Notes: generated by a model from the sequence alone, not told the origin. Numbered from the stretch's first letter, positions 49,809 to 60,452 are shown. The stretch: 64,000 nucleotides of DNA from Vibrio anguillarum (GCF_001989995.2 NZ_JAHGUP010000025.1:1-64000); one strand, 5' to 3'. Made by a program: numbers and translations.

Positions 49809-51368
49809 CTACAAGCTGTATGTGTAAGGCGCTTGCACCCCTAGCGGAATACCAAAAGCCCAGTAAGCGAGCAGGAACAGCGTCCAACCAATCAGCATCG
49901 CAATGGAGAAAGGCATCATCATTGAAGCCAAGGTGCCAATGCCCGTCGATTTTACATAACGTTGGCAATACACCACGACTAATGGGAAGAAGACCATCAG
50001 TGGAGAGATAATGTTAGAAACCGAATCGCCCACGCGGTAAGCCGCTTGCGATAGCTCGGGAGAAATCCCTACCGCCATCAGCATAGGTACCAGAATTGGA
50101 CCAATCAATGCCCATTTTGCCGAGGCCGAACCCACCAGCAAATTAACGCTAGCCGTAAGTAAAATCATCCCCACAATCGTTGCTTGGCCGGGTAAGTCCA
50201 TCGCTTTTAGGCCTTCGGCGCCATACAATGCCAACATAGTACCAATATTAGACTGACCAAACGCTGATAAGAACTGAGCACAGAAGAACGACATCACTAT
50301 GTATGCGCCCATCGTAGCCATGGTGCCAGACATCGCTTTTATCACGTCATTACTGTTTTTAAAGGTGCCAGCCACTCGGCCATACACAATTCCCGGAATA
50401 ATAAACAAGATAAAAATCAAAGGAACGATCGACTTCATCACTGGAGCAGAAAAGGCCGTTAGCTCACCATCAGGCGAACGCAGTGCTGAGTTTTCTGGGA
50501 TCAAAGCCGCTACTAGTAATGCAATACCTACCACCATTGCCCAGCCAGCAAAACGAAATGCTCTCGATTCAGTTGCGCTGAATGTTCCTAGATCAGGCGC
50601 TATTTCCGCATCTTCATCGACAGGCATATTCGCTAGACGAGGTTCAATAATTTTCTCAGTCACATACCAACCAATCGCAACGATGATCACCGAAGATAAA
50701 CCCGTGAAGAAAATGTTCGCCAGCGGATTCACTATGTATTGAGGATCCAAAATTTGTGCGGCGGTTTGTGTAAAACCAGCGAGCAAAGGATCAATACCAG
50801 AAGGGATAAAGTTCGCTGAAAAGCCACCAGAAACACCAGCAAATGCGGCTGCAATACCGGCCAGTGGATGACGCCCTGCCGCATGGAAAATAATCCCACC
50901 CAGAGGAATGACCAATACATAACCGGCATCAGCAGCCGTATGCGACACTATCGCCACCAAAATCAGCATCGGTGTCAGTAGTTTCGCTGGCGTGAAATTT
51001 AGCATTTTCTTAAGGCCTGTAGTGATAAACCCAGAAGAATCAGCCACTCCCACACCGAGCATGGCAACCAGCACGATACCTAGCGGCGCAAAGCTGGTGA
51101 ATGTGGTCACCATATTGGCTAGAAAACTCGCGAGCGCTTTACCTGTCAGTAGGTTATTCACTTGCAATGCTTCACCCGTTCGAGGGTTGGTCAAATCAAA
51201 TGTCACATTCGATAACAGTGCCGATGAAACCCAAACAATAATCAGTGCCCAGAAGAACAAAATCGCAGGGTCAGGAATTTTATTTCCTGCACGTTCAATA
51301 AAATTTAAAAAGCGATCCATACCGCTCGGCTTCGGAAATGGTGCTTGTTTTACGACTTGGTTACTCAT
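49809..51368 (-). CDS. AbgT-family transporter
   Basis: 519 residues from the ATG at 51368, with GGAG upstream; an ATG four codons earlier is less well placed. About ten to twelve membrane segments. The AbgT fold is marked by the N-terminal GNKIPDPAILFFWALI and by SGGFSANFIPSGIDPLLAGF. Family members move p-aminobenzoyl-glutamate, and some export sulfonamides; the substrate here is open. No abgA/abgB hydrolase genes are adjacent. The 244-base gap after it to 51624 is A+T rich and shows nothing. Confidence 0.87.
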   Translation of the reverse strand: MSNQVVKQAPFPKPSGMDRFLNFIERAGNKIPDPAILFFWALIIVWVSSALLSNVTFDLTNPRTGEALQVNNLLTGKALASFLANMVTTFTSFAPLGIVLVAMLGVGVADSSGFITTGLKKMLNFTPAKLLTPMLILVAIVSHTAADAGYVLVIPLGGIIFHAAGRHPLAGIAAAFAGVSGGFSANFIPSGIDPLLAGFTQTAAQILDPQYIVNPLANIFFTGLSSVIIVAIGWYVTEKIIEPRLANMPVDEDAEIAPDLGTFSATESRAFRFAGWAMVVGIALLVAALIPENSALRSPDGELTAFSAPVMKSIVPLIFILFIIPGIVYGRVAGTFKNSNDVIKAMSGTMATMGAYIVMSFFCAQFLSAFGQSNIGTMLALYGAEGLKAMDLPGQATIVGMILLTASVNLLVGSASAKWALIGPILVPMLMAVGISPELSQAAYRVGDSVSNIISPLMVFFPLVVVYCQRYVKSTGIGTLASMMMPFSIAMLIGWTLFLLAYWAFGIPLGVQAPYTYSL

Positions 51369-51624
51369 TCGTAACTCCATATGTGATGTTGCTGCTGTAG
51401 GCCTATATCAATTTATTTAGCCGACCTATTAATCGTCGGTTATTCTATAAAAAAGCCTCAACCAAAGCACAAGCTTCTACAGTTTTTTACAAAAACGGGG
51501 ACATATTTTGCAAAAATAGCATTCCGCCACAACAATCCAAACACATTCTTATGCTCTTTTTTCCTACAAATCAGTAACCAATTTGTAAAATCAAATATTT
51601 CATTTTTGTATAAGCATCGAGACG

Positions 51625-52038
51625 CTAATCAAACTCACTGAACTGCGAAATCATGGTTTTCAGCTCAACCGACTGCTTATTTCCCTGACGATCATGCCAA
51701 TAGGACTCGATATAAATGGTTTTCAGTGAGCCCGATGAAGAGACCGTTGGTACTGACCAACTGAGTGTATAAAAGGGATGTGAGTGATCTTGTCCGTTAA
51801 CAATATCACTATCAAAATGCGCTGGCGTGAGAGTAGAAATCGCGGCAGAAGCGCCACGGCTACGAAACCATTCCAACTTTTGTTCGGCCAAATGTAGTGC
51901 TTCGATACTATGAACGGCAAAATCCGCCTTTTGCTCAACCAACACTTGTAATTTGACCAAACCCAGTGCCCCAACACCAATTAGAACAAACGATATCATT
52001 ACTTCTATTAGGCTAAATCCTTGCTGCTTAGAGATCAT
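51625..52038 (-). CDS. pilV: Type IV minor pilin PilV-like
   Basis: 137 residues from the ATG at 52038. The prepilin leader ISKQQG is cut before FSLIEVMISF, with the conserved Glu at +5. Last of four minus-strand pilin genes and overlaps the PilX-like gene by 11 bases. By position it matches VC0861, part of the set needed for the PilA pilus and DNA uptake in V. cholerae. Confidence 0.85.
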   Translation of the reverse strand: MISKQQGFSLIEVMISFVLIGVGALGLVKLQVLVEQKADFAVHSIEALHLAEQKLEWFRSRGASAAISTLTPAHFDSDIVNGQDHSHPFYTLSWSVPTVSSSGSLKTIYIESYWHDRQGNKQSVELKTMISQFSEFD

Positions 52039-53326
52039 TCCATGAACCTTTTTGCCATCTAGGTGGAACCGAAAAGGAAAAGCTGTTTTCAATATCACTG
52101 TTATATTGCAAACGTAGCGAGTTATAAAATAGTGCTATCTGACCTTGAGTATCAAAGGCCATTCCTCCGGTAAATTGAAAAGATCCCGACTGTAAGTAGG
52201 TAGCGTGCTTTGGCGTCAAGGTGGTAGCGCCGCCGTACAATGTTTTTATCGGTGCATCAAAATTAGCATTGAGATCCGCGATGAGTTCAGTATCAAATCC
52301 ATTCCAATTTGCCGTATCAGCGGCAAATCCACTGTTAAAATGAAAGAGCACCCCTTGAATACTGCCACTCCCTCGAATCCCTAACACGCCATTATGCACC
52401 AGCAAAAAAAGGTAAGTCCCAGGATGAGCATTTTGTATGGTTGACATTGTATCAATCGATGCTTGGTTCAGTTGACAACTGCCATCAATCCATACTTGAT
52501 TCGGCTGACCAAGAACCAAAGCACCTTTAAATTTCGAAACACAATCAACATCACCACTAGTCATTGTGTAACTCAAGAACTTAAATTCAGTATCGTCGCG
52601 TGCTTTTTCCCATTCTCCCCGTTCGTAACCAAAGAGATCTTTAAATGGGTTTAGCGTTTCATCTCGGTAAATATCATTTTTGACATCGACTGCTTCATAA
52701 AGACCGCTACTATTTTTCCAAATACCGCTTTGTGAACTACTGTTCGTTTTATGCGTCGGCGCGCAATCGGCACTATTGTCAAAAACAGCGCTTGGTTTTT
52801 GAATAGCACTCCCAACACCATTATTTGTCACTCCCGCCGTAGCAATAACATATTTAGCAACGGCGATAGCCGCGCATTCATATTTCCCATCACTATTTTT
52901 AGGTCCGGGATCTGGTGGAGAAATAAGTGTAGAGCCAAACACTATTAAGTCTGAAGTAGAACGAATGGCTCCTGGACTTCTCCCACGTTGAAACAGAATG
53001 TTCTTTTTCAACGTCGTCATTTGATACTGGGACATAAGTGTACTGGCGTTAGTAGGGTCTGCAGAGAGGTACGTTAACTCTAAATCGACACACAAGGTAT
53101 TGAGGTTATTTGGAATTGAACTATTTTTATTGTTCACAATATGGCTATAACCACACTCAAGCCCCCCTTCTGCTCGCCAATGCTGTTGCCTCGCTTGCAC
53201 CTCATTTTGTGCTCGTTTGATCTGAAAAAAGAGCGAACGGTAGGAGCCTAATGCCACCACTAAAGCGAGCACCAACAAAAGCGTGGTGATCAATAACGTT
53301 ACAGCGCCTTGCTGAGCTTGCTTCAT
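52028..53326 (-). CDS. pilX: Type IV minor pilin PilX-like, unusually long
   Basis: 432 residues from the ATG at 53326, which overlaps the PilW stop as TAATG. The leader KQAQQG is followed by AVTLLITTLLLVLALVVALGS, the non-Glu PilX type start (no Glu at +5). A typical PilX is about 170-200 residues, so the body is twice or more that size. It carries several Cys (LECG, YECA, SADCAP, DVDC, GSCQ) and an aromatic-rich C-terminus. An adhesive or tip role is inferred from size and position. Confidence 0.78.
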   Translation of the reverse strand: MKQAQQGAVTLLITTLLLVLALVVALGSYRSLFFQIKRAQNEVQARQQHWRAEGGLECGYSHIVNNKNSSIPNNLNTLCVDLELTYLSADPTNASTLMSQYQMTTLKKNILFQRGRSPGAIRSTSDLIVFGSTLISPPDPGPKNSDGKYECAAIAVAKYVIATAGVTNNGVGSAIQKPSAVFDNSADCAPTHKTNSSSQSGIWKNSSGLYEAVDVKNDIYRDETLNPFKDLFGYERGEWEKARDDTEFKFLSYTMTSGDVDCVSKFKGALVLGQPNQVWIDGSCQLNQASIDTMSTIQNAHPGTYLFLLVHNGVLGIRGSGSIQGVLFHFNSGFAADTANWNGFDTELIADLNANFDAPIKTLYGGATTLTPKHATYLQSGSFQFTGGMAFDTQGQIALFYNSLRLQYNSDIENSFSFSVPPRWQKGSWNDL

Positions 53327-54009
53327 TACTGCCAATTCCTTTGTTTTATTGCCACTCCAAATGATGTTGATACACGGCTATCCCCCACCAACTCTGCTGC
53401 CATAGAGATCGTCATGTAGGCTGAGCTCACACCATTCGCCGCTAATGATGCTCGCTGGACTTGAAAATGAGTCACATTAATCTGGTTAGTATCAAAAATA
53501 GCAGAGCAACCAGCCGTCGCTTGGGAAACGGTTTTGGCCCCTGAAATCACAGACGTCGGCCTGTCACAGACACCCAACGCGCCAGAAGTCATGACAAACC
53601 CAACATTTCTGATCTGTTTCGTTGCCCCCGTATCATCAAGGTAGGCATACGCGAGCGTTGATTGGTCGGCCGAAACAAAAACGATATCATCGCTATCCAA
53701 TAACGTGAGTGAGTTACCATGACCGCCATCATAACCTGCACGTTGAATATCTTGTTTGAGGTATTGCAGCGCGCCCGTCACTTGTTGCAGTAGCAGTAGC
53801 TCCTTGCCTCTTTCGGTCGCTACCTTCTGCCCAGTGATGAATACAGAGCCGATAATGGCTATCGCAATCAAGCCAAGCATGGATGCCACCATGAACTCAA
53901 TTAACGTTGCCCCCATCTGCTTGGTTTCAGCGATATGAGCTTTATAGGTATGCTTTTTTGCTCTCGGTATGTTAGCTGCACTGCTTAAAACCAAAATAGT
54001 CTCCTCCAT
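53326..54009 (-). CDS. pilW: Type IV minor pilin PilW-like
   Basis: 227 residues if the ATG at 54009 is used, which lies inside the FimT gene. The prepilin site is QMG followed by ATLIEFMVASMLGLIAIAIIG, with Glu at +5 and cleavage after Gly. This gives an unusually long leader of about 33 residues; no ATG lies between the FimT stop and the cleavage site except the Met of QMG. So the true start is uncertain. It matches VC0859 by order. Confidence 0.8.
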   Translation of the reverse strand: MEETILVLSSAANIPRAKKHTYKAHIAETKQMGATLIEFMVASMLGLIAIAIIGSVFITGQKVATERGKELLLLQQVTGALQYLKQDIQRAGYDGGHGNSLTLLDSDDIVFVSADQSTLAYAYLDDTGATKQIRNVGFVMTSGALGVCDRPTSVISGAKTVSQATAGCSAIFDTNQINVTHFQVQRASLAANGVSSAYMTISMAAELVGDSRVSTSFGVAIKQRNWQ

Positions 54010-54472
54010 TACCACATAGGCGCATTCGTCCTGAAGGTCTATAGGTCGTGAATTTGAGTGCACCTTGGTGTGTTGAAAAATCAAGGCTCCCATTTACAGC
54101 TCGGCCATTAATGGCTTCAAAATGGATCTGATTTGACGGGTAATTCACCCCCAATTCAATATTGCGATAAGGTTGCCCCGATAGCGATGAAATCACTTGC
54201 CCCCCGGGATAGGTTCCTGAATTAGTCAGCACGATTTGCCATTCACCTTGGCTATTAACCGAACCCGACATGACAATATGCGCCCATAGCGGCTGCTTTC
54301 TCATTACTGCTTCCGAACGGGCACTCATCATCAAGCCATTAATCTCACCCGCTAAACGCTGCATCTTTTGCGTATCACTGACTTGTTTGAAATTGGGAGC
54401 CGCTATCGTGAGTAAAATAGACAAAACGGAAACCGTGATAAGCAGCTCAAGTAAAGTAAACCCGCGAGCCAT
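53972..54472 (-). CDS. fimT: Type IV minor pilin FimT/FimU-like
   Basis: 166 residues from the ATG at 54472. The short leader MARG is cleaved before FTLLELLITVSVLSILLTIAAP, with Glu at +5. A GspH-like C-terminal body has RSEAVMRKQPLW, typical of FimT/FimU. First of the minus-strand pilin genes. The divergent pilE-like gene starts 103 bases away. Confidence 0.86.
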   Translation of the reverse strand: MARGFTLLELLITVSVLSILLTIAAPNFKQVSDTQKMQRLAGEINGLMMSARSEAVMRKQPLWAHIVMSGSVNSQGEWQIVLTNSGTYPGGQVISSLSGQPYRNIELGVNYPSNQIHFEAINGRAVNGSLDFSTHQGALKFTTYRPSGRMRLCGNGGDYFGFKQCS

Positions 54473-54574
54473 TTCCCAAATTCCTATGTAATTAAAATAT
54501 GAAACAAAATTCACCTTGCGCGAATGCTATCACCTAATAAAAATAGCGGGTAAATCAACAAGGAACTCCACGTG

Positions 54575-55006
54575 ATGATTCGAAATTCTAAATGCAACAA
54601 CCACAACCGGCGGTCGTTCGGGATGACATTGATCGAATTATTGATTGCGGTTGTGATTATTGGCGTACTATCTGCAATCGCTTATCCAAGTTATACCAAG
54701 CACGTTTTAAAAGGGCACCGAACCACCGCACTCGCCGATATGGGGAGAATTCAACTGGAACTGGAGCATCACTACGATAAGGGTTATGACTGGGGCGGGA
54801 TCATTTCAGGGGGAAATTGCGTCATCTGTGAAAGCGATGCTGAACGCTATCAGTTTTCAGTCGCCAGCTCCGCAACCAGTAGCTACACCATCACCGCGAC
54901 GGCGCAGAGCACCAGAGGCCAAGACCAGGATGAATGTCTAACCAGCGATAAGGTCATGACATTGAAATCAACCAACGAATCCGCACCAAGCGCATGCTGG
55001 AAATAG
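54575..55006 (+). CDS. pilE: Type IV minor pilin PilE-like
   Basis: 143 residues from the ATG at 54575; a GTG one codon upstream is equally near the AAGGA site. The leader of about 16 residues ends RRSFG and is cut before MTLIELLIAVVIIGVLSAIAYPSY, a classic type IV pilin N-terminus. The C-terminal Cys pair (DECLT, SACW) would form the pilin D-loop disulfide. It is divergent from the FimT-PilW-PilX-PilV run, matching VC0857. Confidence 0.85.
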   Translation: MIRNSKCNNHNRRSFGMTLIELLIAVVIIGVLSAIAYPSYTKHVLKGHRTTALADMGRIQLELEHHYDKGYDWGGIISGGNCVICESDAERYQFSVASSATSSYTITATAQSTRGQDQDECLTSDKVMTLKSTNESAPSACWK

Positions 55007-55063
55007 AGCACCACAAAGGTTCAGTTTGTGAGGGGAGGAGAAAGTCATCCTGTATCTGGAACG

Positions 55064-55090
55064 AATAAGGCCTGCATTGCAGGCCTTATT
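55064..55090. terminator. Bidirectional terminator between pilE-like gene and dnaJ
   Basis: Long stem AATAAGGCCTGCA / TGCAGGCCTTATT between two convergent genes. The T residues lie in the stem, so efficiency is uncertain. Confidence 0.7.
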
Positions 55091-55115
55091 GGATAGATAA
55101 TAATTCAACAGTGAA

Positions 55116-56258
55116 TTAGCTGGTTAAATCATCGAAGAACTTTTTCACGCCATTAAAGAAACCTTCCGATTTAGGCTTATGCTTATTTGCCGCTTCACCA
55201 CCGCAAGTTTCTTCAAATTCACGTAATAGTTCTTTTTGACGCGCGCTCAGTTTCACTGGTGTTTCAACTACGAGTTTGACAACCAAATCACCGATCGCCC
55301 CACCGCGTACGCCTTTCACACCTTTACCACGCATACGGAACATGCGCCCTGTTTGCGTCTCTTCTGGCACTTTCAAGTTTACACGACCATCGAGTGTTGG
55401 AACTTCAACTTCACCGCCAAGTGCAGCCATAGCAAAACTTACAGGGACTTCACAGTATAAGTTGTTACCATCGCGTTCAAAAATGTGGTGCTCTTTGACG
55501 TGAACTTGTACATACAAATCCCCCGCTGGAGCGCCCATTTCTCCCGCTTCACCTTCGCCAGATAAACGAATGCGATCGCCCGTATCCACACCGGCTGGAA
55601 TTTTAACATTAAGCGTTTTGGTTTTTTGCTTACGCCCCTGTCCGTGACACACGTTACATGGGTCTTTAATGATCTTACCTTTACCATGGCAAGTCGGACA
55701 GGTTTGCTGTACAGCAAAAAATCCTTGGCGCATCTGTACTTGGCCGTGACCATGACAGGTTCCACACGTTTGCGCAGACGAGCCTTTCTTCGCGCCAGTA
55801 CCTTCACAAGAATCACAATGGACCAGTGTTGGCACTTCAATCTCTTTCGAACAACCACGAACGGCCTCTTCTAAAGACAGTTCCATGTTGTAACGCAAGT
55901 CAGCACCACGTTGTGCACGCGCTTGACCACCGCCCCGACGACCACCACCGAAAATGTCACCAAAGACATCACCGAAGATATCGCCAAAATCAGCACTGCC
56001 GCCACCAAAGCCGCCACCGCCCATTCCGCCTTGTTCAAAAGCAGCATGACCGTACTGATCATAAGCCGCTTTCTTTTGCGAATCGGTTAAAATTTCATAC
56101 GCTTCTTTTACTTCTTTAAACTTGTCCGAAGCGCTGTCATCCCCTTGGTTTCTATCAGGGTGAAACTTCATTGCTAGGCGCTTGTACGCCTTTTTAATAT
56201 CGCGCTCAGAGGCATCTCGGCCTACGCCTAATACTTCGTAAAAATCACGTTTTGACAT
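55116..56258 (-). CDS. dnaJ: Chaperone protein DnaJ
   Basis: 380 residues from the ATG at 56258, giving the start [13 protein letters not shown] domain (1-70) with HPD at 33-35, a Gly/Phe-rich region (about 76-115), four CxxCxGxG zinc repeats (about 145-210), then the substrate-binding C-terminal domains. It stimulates the ATPase of DnaK. It follows dnaK by 286 bases, and both are under the heat-shock promoter upstream of dnaK. Confidence 0.97.
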   Translation of the reverse strand: MSKRDFYEVLGVGRDASERDIKKAYKRLAMKFHPDRNQGDDSASDKFKEVKEAYEILTDSQKKAAYDQYGHAAFEQGGMGGGGFGGGSADFGDIFGDVFGDIFGGGRRGGGQARAQRGADLRYNMELSLEEAVRGCSKEIEVPTLVHCDSCEGTGAKKGSSAQTCGTCHGHGQVQMRQGFFAVQQTCPTCHGKGKIIKDPCNVCHGQGRKQKTKTLNVKIPAGVDTGDRIRLSGEGEAGEMGAPAGDLYVQVHVKEHHIFERDGNNLYCEVPVSFAMAALGGEVEVPTLDGRVNLKVPEETQTGRMFRMRGKGVKGVRGGAIGDLVVKLVVETPVKLSARQKELLREFEETCGGEAANKHKPKSEGFFNGVKKFFDDLTS

Positions 56259-56410
56259 CTTCTTCGTCACCAATTTGTTACCGCAAACGACACGCTGCCG
56301 CTTGGTGTTTATATCGACCTAACTAATGGCTCTAGATTCTAGTGAATTCAAACTAAAAAGACACTGTTAGTTAGATGGACACCAATGAGTTTTCATTAAT
56401 TACAGACATA

Positions 56411-56533
56411 CGGGCGTAAGAGTTACCCCAAACGCCCGCATCATACCGTTGATTTCATTCTTCTCTTAGAGAAGTTAGGGTGGGTTAAACTCGCGAGCCA
56501 CCCAACCCTAGCCCTCCCCGCTTAAAAGGAGGG
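56411..56533. other. Cluster of inverted repeats between dnaJ and dnaK
   Basis: Within the 286-base gap there are four hairpins: CGGGCG / CGCCCG (56411-56438), CTTCTC / GAGAAG (56460-56474), TAGGGTGGGT / ACCCAACCCTA with a bulge (56475-56510) and CCCTCC / GGAGGG (56512-56533). None has a clear T run. They could attenuate transcription between dnaK and dnaJ, stabilise the dnaK mRNA end, or be a small repeat element. Confidence 0.6.
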
Positions 56534-56544
56534 AACTCAATCAA

Positions 56545-58452
56545 TTACTTTTTGTCTTCTTTGACTTCTTCAAACTCAGCGTCAACAACATCGTCTTCTG
56601 CAGACTGTTGTTGGCCTTCACCCGCTTGTTGTGCTTGAGCTTTTTGCTGAGCGATCTCCATCAGTTTTTGAGCAGCAGCCATAAGCGCTTGAACTTTAGC
56701 GTCGATCGCTTCTTTGTCTTCACCTTTCTTCGCTTCTTCAAGCTCAGTAATGGCCGCTTCAATCTTCACTTTATCGTCAGCAGGAAGAGCATCACCCGCT
56801 TCTTCAATTTGCTTACGAGTACCGTGAATCATTTGGTCCGCTTGGTTACGTGCTGTCGCTAACTCTTCGAACTTTTTGTCCGCTTCTTTGTTTGCTTCAG
56901 CTTCTTGGACCATTTTCTCGATTTCAGCATCGCTCAAACCGCCAGACGCTTGGATAGTGATCTTCTGCTCTTTGCCTGTTTGTTTATCTTTCGCAGACAC
57001 GTGCAAGATACCATCCGCATCCAAGTCAAACACAACTTCAATTTGTGGCATGCCACGTGGTGCAGCTTGAATACCTTCTAGGTTAAATTGACCTAGCGAT
57101 TTGTTGTACATGGCTTGCTTACGCTCACCTTGTAGAACATGGATCGTTACTGCGTTTTGGTTGTCTTCAGCGGTAGAGAATACTTGATTCGCTTTAGTTG
57201 GAATCGTTGTATTTTTCTCAACCAACTTAGTCATCACGCCACCCATTGTCTCGATACCGAGAGACAGAGGCGTTACGTCAAGTAGCAGTACGTCTTTTAC
57301 TTCACCCGCAAGCACACCACCTTGAATGGCCGCACCAACAGCAACCGCTTCATCTGGGTTAACATCTTTACGCGCTTCTTTGCCAAAGAATTCAGCCACT
57401 TTCTTCTGAACCATAGGCATACGAGTCTGACCACCCACAAGGATAACGTCAGTGATGTCGCCGACAGACAAGTCTGCATCAGCCAACGCCACTTTCAGTG
57501 GCTCAAGCGAACGCTGAACAAGGTCTTCCACTAGAGATTCTAGTTTCGCACGTGTCACTTTCACGTTCATGTGCTTAGGACCAGCAGCATCAGCGGTGAT
57601 GTAAGGCAAGTTCACATCTGTTTGTTGCGCTGATGACAACTCAATCTTCGCTTTTTCTGCGGCTTCTTTTAGACGCTGCATCGCAAGTGGATCAGTTTTT
57701 AGGTTGATGCCTTGCTCTTTTTTGAACTCATCAACGAGATAGTTGATCATGCGGTTATCAAAGTCTTCACCACCAAGGTGTGTGTCACCGTTAGTTGCTA
57801 GAACTTCGAATGTTTTCTCGCCTTCAACTTCATCGATCTCGATGATTGAAATATCAAATGTACCACCACCAAGGTCGTATACCGCGATAACGCGATCGCC
57901 ACCTTGTTTGTCCAAACCATAAGCAAGTGCAGCCGCTGTTGGTTCGTTGATGATACGTTTTACTTCAAGACCTGCAATACGACCTGCATCTTTCGTTGCT
58001 TGACGTTGTGCATCGTTAAAGTATGCAGGAACCGTAATAACGGCACCAGTAACTGGCTCACCAAGAAAATCTTCAGCTGTTTTCTTCATTTTCTTCAGAA
58101 CTTCAGCTGAAACTTGAGGAGCGGCCATTTTTTGGCCTCTTGCTTCAACCCAAGCATCGCCATTATCAGCCTTCACGATTTTGTAAGGCATGATTTCAAT
58201 ATCACGTTGAACTTCTTCGTCTTCAAAACGACGACCGATCAAACGCTTAATTGCAAATAGCGTATTGGTTGGGTTTGTTACCGCTTGACGTTTTGCAGGC
58301 TGACCTACTAGCGTCTCACCATCTGTATATGCAATTACCGATGCAGTTGTACGTTCACCTTCAGCGTTTTCAATAACGCGAGGTTTGTCGCCATCTAAAA
58401 CAGCAACACAAGAGTTAGTAGTACCTAAGTCAATACCAATGATTTTACCCAT
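56545..58452 (-). CDS. dnaK: Chaperone protein DnaK
   Basis: 635 residues. The nucleotide domain begins [16 protein letters not shown] with the ATPase motif [13 protein letters not shown] near 195. The linker [15 protein letters not shown] is at about 388-402, followed by the substrate domain and an acidic tail ending EEVKEDKK. It is the main Hsp70. A sigma32 promoter lies at 58499-58526. Confidence 0.98.
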   Translation of the reverse strand: MGKIIGIDLGTTNSCVAVLDGDKPRVIENAEGERTTASVIAYTDGETLVGQPAKRQAVTNPTNTLFAIKRLIGRRFEDEEVQRDIEIMPYKIVKADNGDAWVEARGQKMAAPQVSAEVLKKMKKTAEDFLGEPVTGAVITVPAYFNDAQRQATKDAGRIAGLEVKRIINEPTAAALAYGLDKQGGDRVIAVYDLGGGTFDISIIEIDEVEGEKTFEVLATNGDTHLGGEDFDNRMINYLVDEFKKEQGINLKTDPLAMQRLKEAAEKAKIELSSAQQTDVNLPYITADAAGPKHMNVKVTRAKLESLVEDLVQRSLEPLKVALADADLSVGDITDVILVGGQTRMPMVQKKVAEFFGKEARKDVNPDEAVAVGAAIQGGVLAGEVKDVLLLDVTPLSLGIETMGGVMTKLVEKNTTIPTKANQVFSTAEDNQNAVTIHVLQGERKQAMYNKSLGQFNLEGIQAAPRGMPQIEVVFDLDADGILHVSAKDKQTGKEQKITIQASGGLSDAEIEKMVQEAEANKEADKKFEELATARNQADQMIHGTRKQIEEAGDALPADDKVKIEAAITELEEAKKGEDKEAIDAKVQALMAAAQKLMEIAQQKAQAQQAGEGQQQSAEDDVVDAEFEEVKEDKK

Positions 58453-58498
58453 CAGGCTATCTCCAAATAAATTCTATTTTTGTTTTATGCTACCCCCT

Positions 58499-58526
58499 AT
58501 GTGGGGGAGGGAGAACAGGGTTTCAA
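58499..58526 (-). promoter_or_regulatory. Sigma32 heat-shock promoter of dnaK
   Basis: On the minus strand TTGAAA at 58526-58521, 14 bases, then CCCCACAT at 58506-58499. This fits the RpoH pattern CTTGAAA-N13-15-CCCCATnT with changes in both boxes. The start would be about 40 bases before the dnaK ATG. Confidence 0.72.
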
Positions 58527-58714
58527 CCCTTACTCACAAACTAAACAAGGATGTTCGTTTCTCGTATGCCCAATAAATAAGGTCACTCAGCACCTTTTCA
58601 AGGGCAAAATTGAAAAAAGTTATGATATTTCGACTAAACAGCGTAAATAACGACTTTTTCAATCCCGAAATCACTTAATGAAGGTTTCTATCTCGACATT
58701 AATCGATTTCGACA

Positions 58715-58745
58715 TAAAAAAGAGAGGCGACGTACACCTCTCTTT
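58715..58745 (-). terminator. Terminator of grpE; gap 58453-58796
   Basis: Stem AAAGAGAGG / CCTCTCTTT with a nine-base loop and six T residues on the minus strand, 52 bases past the grpE stop. The rest of this 344-base gap holds the dnaK heat-shock promoter and no other gene. Confidence 0.85.
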
Positions 58746-58796
58746 GGCACTGAATAAATTAACGCCAATAAAGCATTTGGCTTATTTCGCAACTCT

Positions 58797-59396
58797 TTAC
58801 TTTGATACCATGACCATCGCAGGGCGAATCACTCGGCCATTCAACTCATAGCCCTTTTGCATCACAAACATCACAGTGTTCGGTTCATGATCTGGGCTCT
58901 CTTGAATTGACATTGCTTGGTGCAATTCTGGGTTGAATGTTTCGCCTTCAGGATTAATCTCTTTCAGGCCAAACTTTTCAACTACGCCAATGAAAGTTTT
59001 GTGCGTCAGTTCCACACCTTCCACCAGCGGTTTCACTACTTCGTTCTCAGCGTCAGCAGCTTGAATCGTGCGCTCTAGGTTGTCTAACACTGGCAACAAC
59101 TCTTCAGCAAAACGGCTCAACGCATATTTACGCGCTTTATCGATCTCTTGCTCTGAACGGCGGCGCATATTTTCAACTTCCGCTTTCGCTCTTAGCACCG
59201 AGTCTTTTTGCTCTTGAATTTTTGCTTCGCTCGACAGTAGCGCCGCTTCTAATTGCGCAATTTGGGACTCTTTCTCATCGACTTCAACTTGTTCGTTCCA
59301 ATCGATATCCGCGTCAGTACCAACGACTTCAGCTTCTTGACCCACTACTTCTTGCTGTAGTTCTTCTTCTTTGATTTTGTTTTCTTCGTTGTTCAT
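58797..59396 (-). CDS. grpE: Nucleotide exchange factor GrpE
   Basis: 199 residues from the ATG at 59396, with GGAGATATC upstream. An acidic helical N-terminus, a long coiled coil (about 50-100) and the C-terminal beta domain with [10 protein letters not shown] and the ending [11 protein letters not shown] are typical. It releases ADP from DnaK. It has its own sigma32 promoter, separate from dnaK. Confidence 0.96.
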   Translation of the reverse strand: MNNEENKIKEEELQQEVVGQEAEVVGTDADIDWNEQVEVDEKESQIAQLEAALLSSEAKIQEQKDSVLRAKAEVENMRRRSEQEIDKARKYALSRFAEELLPVLDNLERTIQAADAENEVVKPLVEGVELTHKTFIGVVEKFGLKEINPEGETFNPELHQAMSIQESPDHEPNTVMFVMQKGYELNGRVIRPAMVMVSK

Positions 59397-59489
59397 GATA
59401 TCTCCAGAATCCAACTATTTTGCGCTTAACCTCCACAGTTCAAAAAGTTAAGCACACAAAAATTCGCACAAAGGCATAACTTGCCCTTA

Positions 59490-59518
59490 TTATGGGGATG
59501 AACAATCCTGATTCAAGC
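59490..59518 (-). promoter_or_regulatory. Sigma32 heat-shock promoter of grpE
   Basis: On the minus strand GCTTGAAT, 13 bases, then CCCCATAA. It matches the RpoH consensus well. It lies between grpE and divergent nadK. Confidence 0.85.
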
Positions 59519-59538
59519 CTAATTAGTTTGGAAAATTT

Positions 59539-60423
59539 ATGAAAAAACCATTTGAAGTGATCGCTATCATTGGAAAACCAAGAGATCAACAAGCCATTCA
59601 AACACATAAAGAGCTTTATCAATGGCTAACTTCAATGGGATATCCGGTCTTTATTGATGATCGTCTCAGCGAAATATTGGAAGGTGTACCTGCGGAACAT
59701 TTCGCTAGCCTGCTTGAAATCGGCAAAAAAGCAGACCTTGCGGTTGTGGTTGGGGGCGATGGCAATATGCTCGGTGCCGCACGCGTATTATCACGCTTCG
59801 ACATTTCCGTGATTGGGGTGAATCGTGGCAATTTAGGATTTTTGACCGATCTCAACCCAGAAGATTTTCAACCAAGGCTACTTGCAGTACTCAATGGCGA
59901 ATATTTAGAAGAGCAACGCTTCTTACTGGAAACAGAAATTCATCGCCACGGGCAAGTCAAAAGCCATAATGCAGCGCTTAATGAAGCCGTATTACACCCC
60001 GGCAAAATTGCACATATGATTGAATTTGAAGTCTATATAGATAATAGCTTCGCTTTTTCTCAACGCTCCGATGGCCTTATCGTTTCTACCCCAACGGGCT
60101 CTACCGCTTATTCACTTTCTGGCGGCGGGCCGATTTTATCCCCCAGTTTAAACGCCATTACACTGGTTCCCATGTTCCCGCATACCCTTTCAAGCCGCCC
60201 CTTAGTTGTGGATGGCAACCGCCAGATAAAACTGCTGGTTTCGCCTGATAATCGCGGAACACAGGAAGTTAGCTGCGATGGACAAGTATCCCTACCGGTT
60301 TCCCCCGGTGATGAAGTGCATATTTACCAAAGCCCAAATATTCTAAAGCTCATTCATCCTAAAGATTACAGCTACTATCACGTGCTAAGAAAGAAACTGG
60401 GTTGGTCGAGTAAATTGTTTTAA
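59539..60423 (+). CDS. nadK: NAD kinase
   Basis: 294 residues. GGDGNMLGA at 72-80, [10 protein letters not shown] near 100 and the [16 protein letters not shown] motif near 185 are the NAD-kinase marks. It makes NADP+ from NAD+ and ATP. It diverges from grpE, the usual gammaproteobacterial arrangement. In V. cholerae recN follows; here a terminator and the tna operon follow. Confidence 0.96.
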   Translation: MKKPFEVIAIIGKPRDQQAIQTHKELYQWLTSMGYPVFIDDRLSEILEGVPAEHFASLLEIGKKADLAVVVGGDGNMLGAARVLSRFDISVIGVNRGNLGFLTDLNPEDFQPRLLAVLNGEYLEEQRFLLETEIHRHGQVKSHNAALNEAVLHPGKIAHMIEFEVYIDNSFAFSQRSDGLIVSTPTGSTAYSLSGGGPILSPSLNAITLVPMFPHTLSSRPLVVDGNRQIKLLVSPDNRGTQEVSCDGQVSLPVSPGDEVHIYQSPNILKLIHPKDYSYYHVLRKKLGWSSKLF

Positions 60424-60452
60424 ACCAACCTCTTCACCTTCTATTGACTGTC

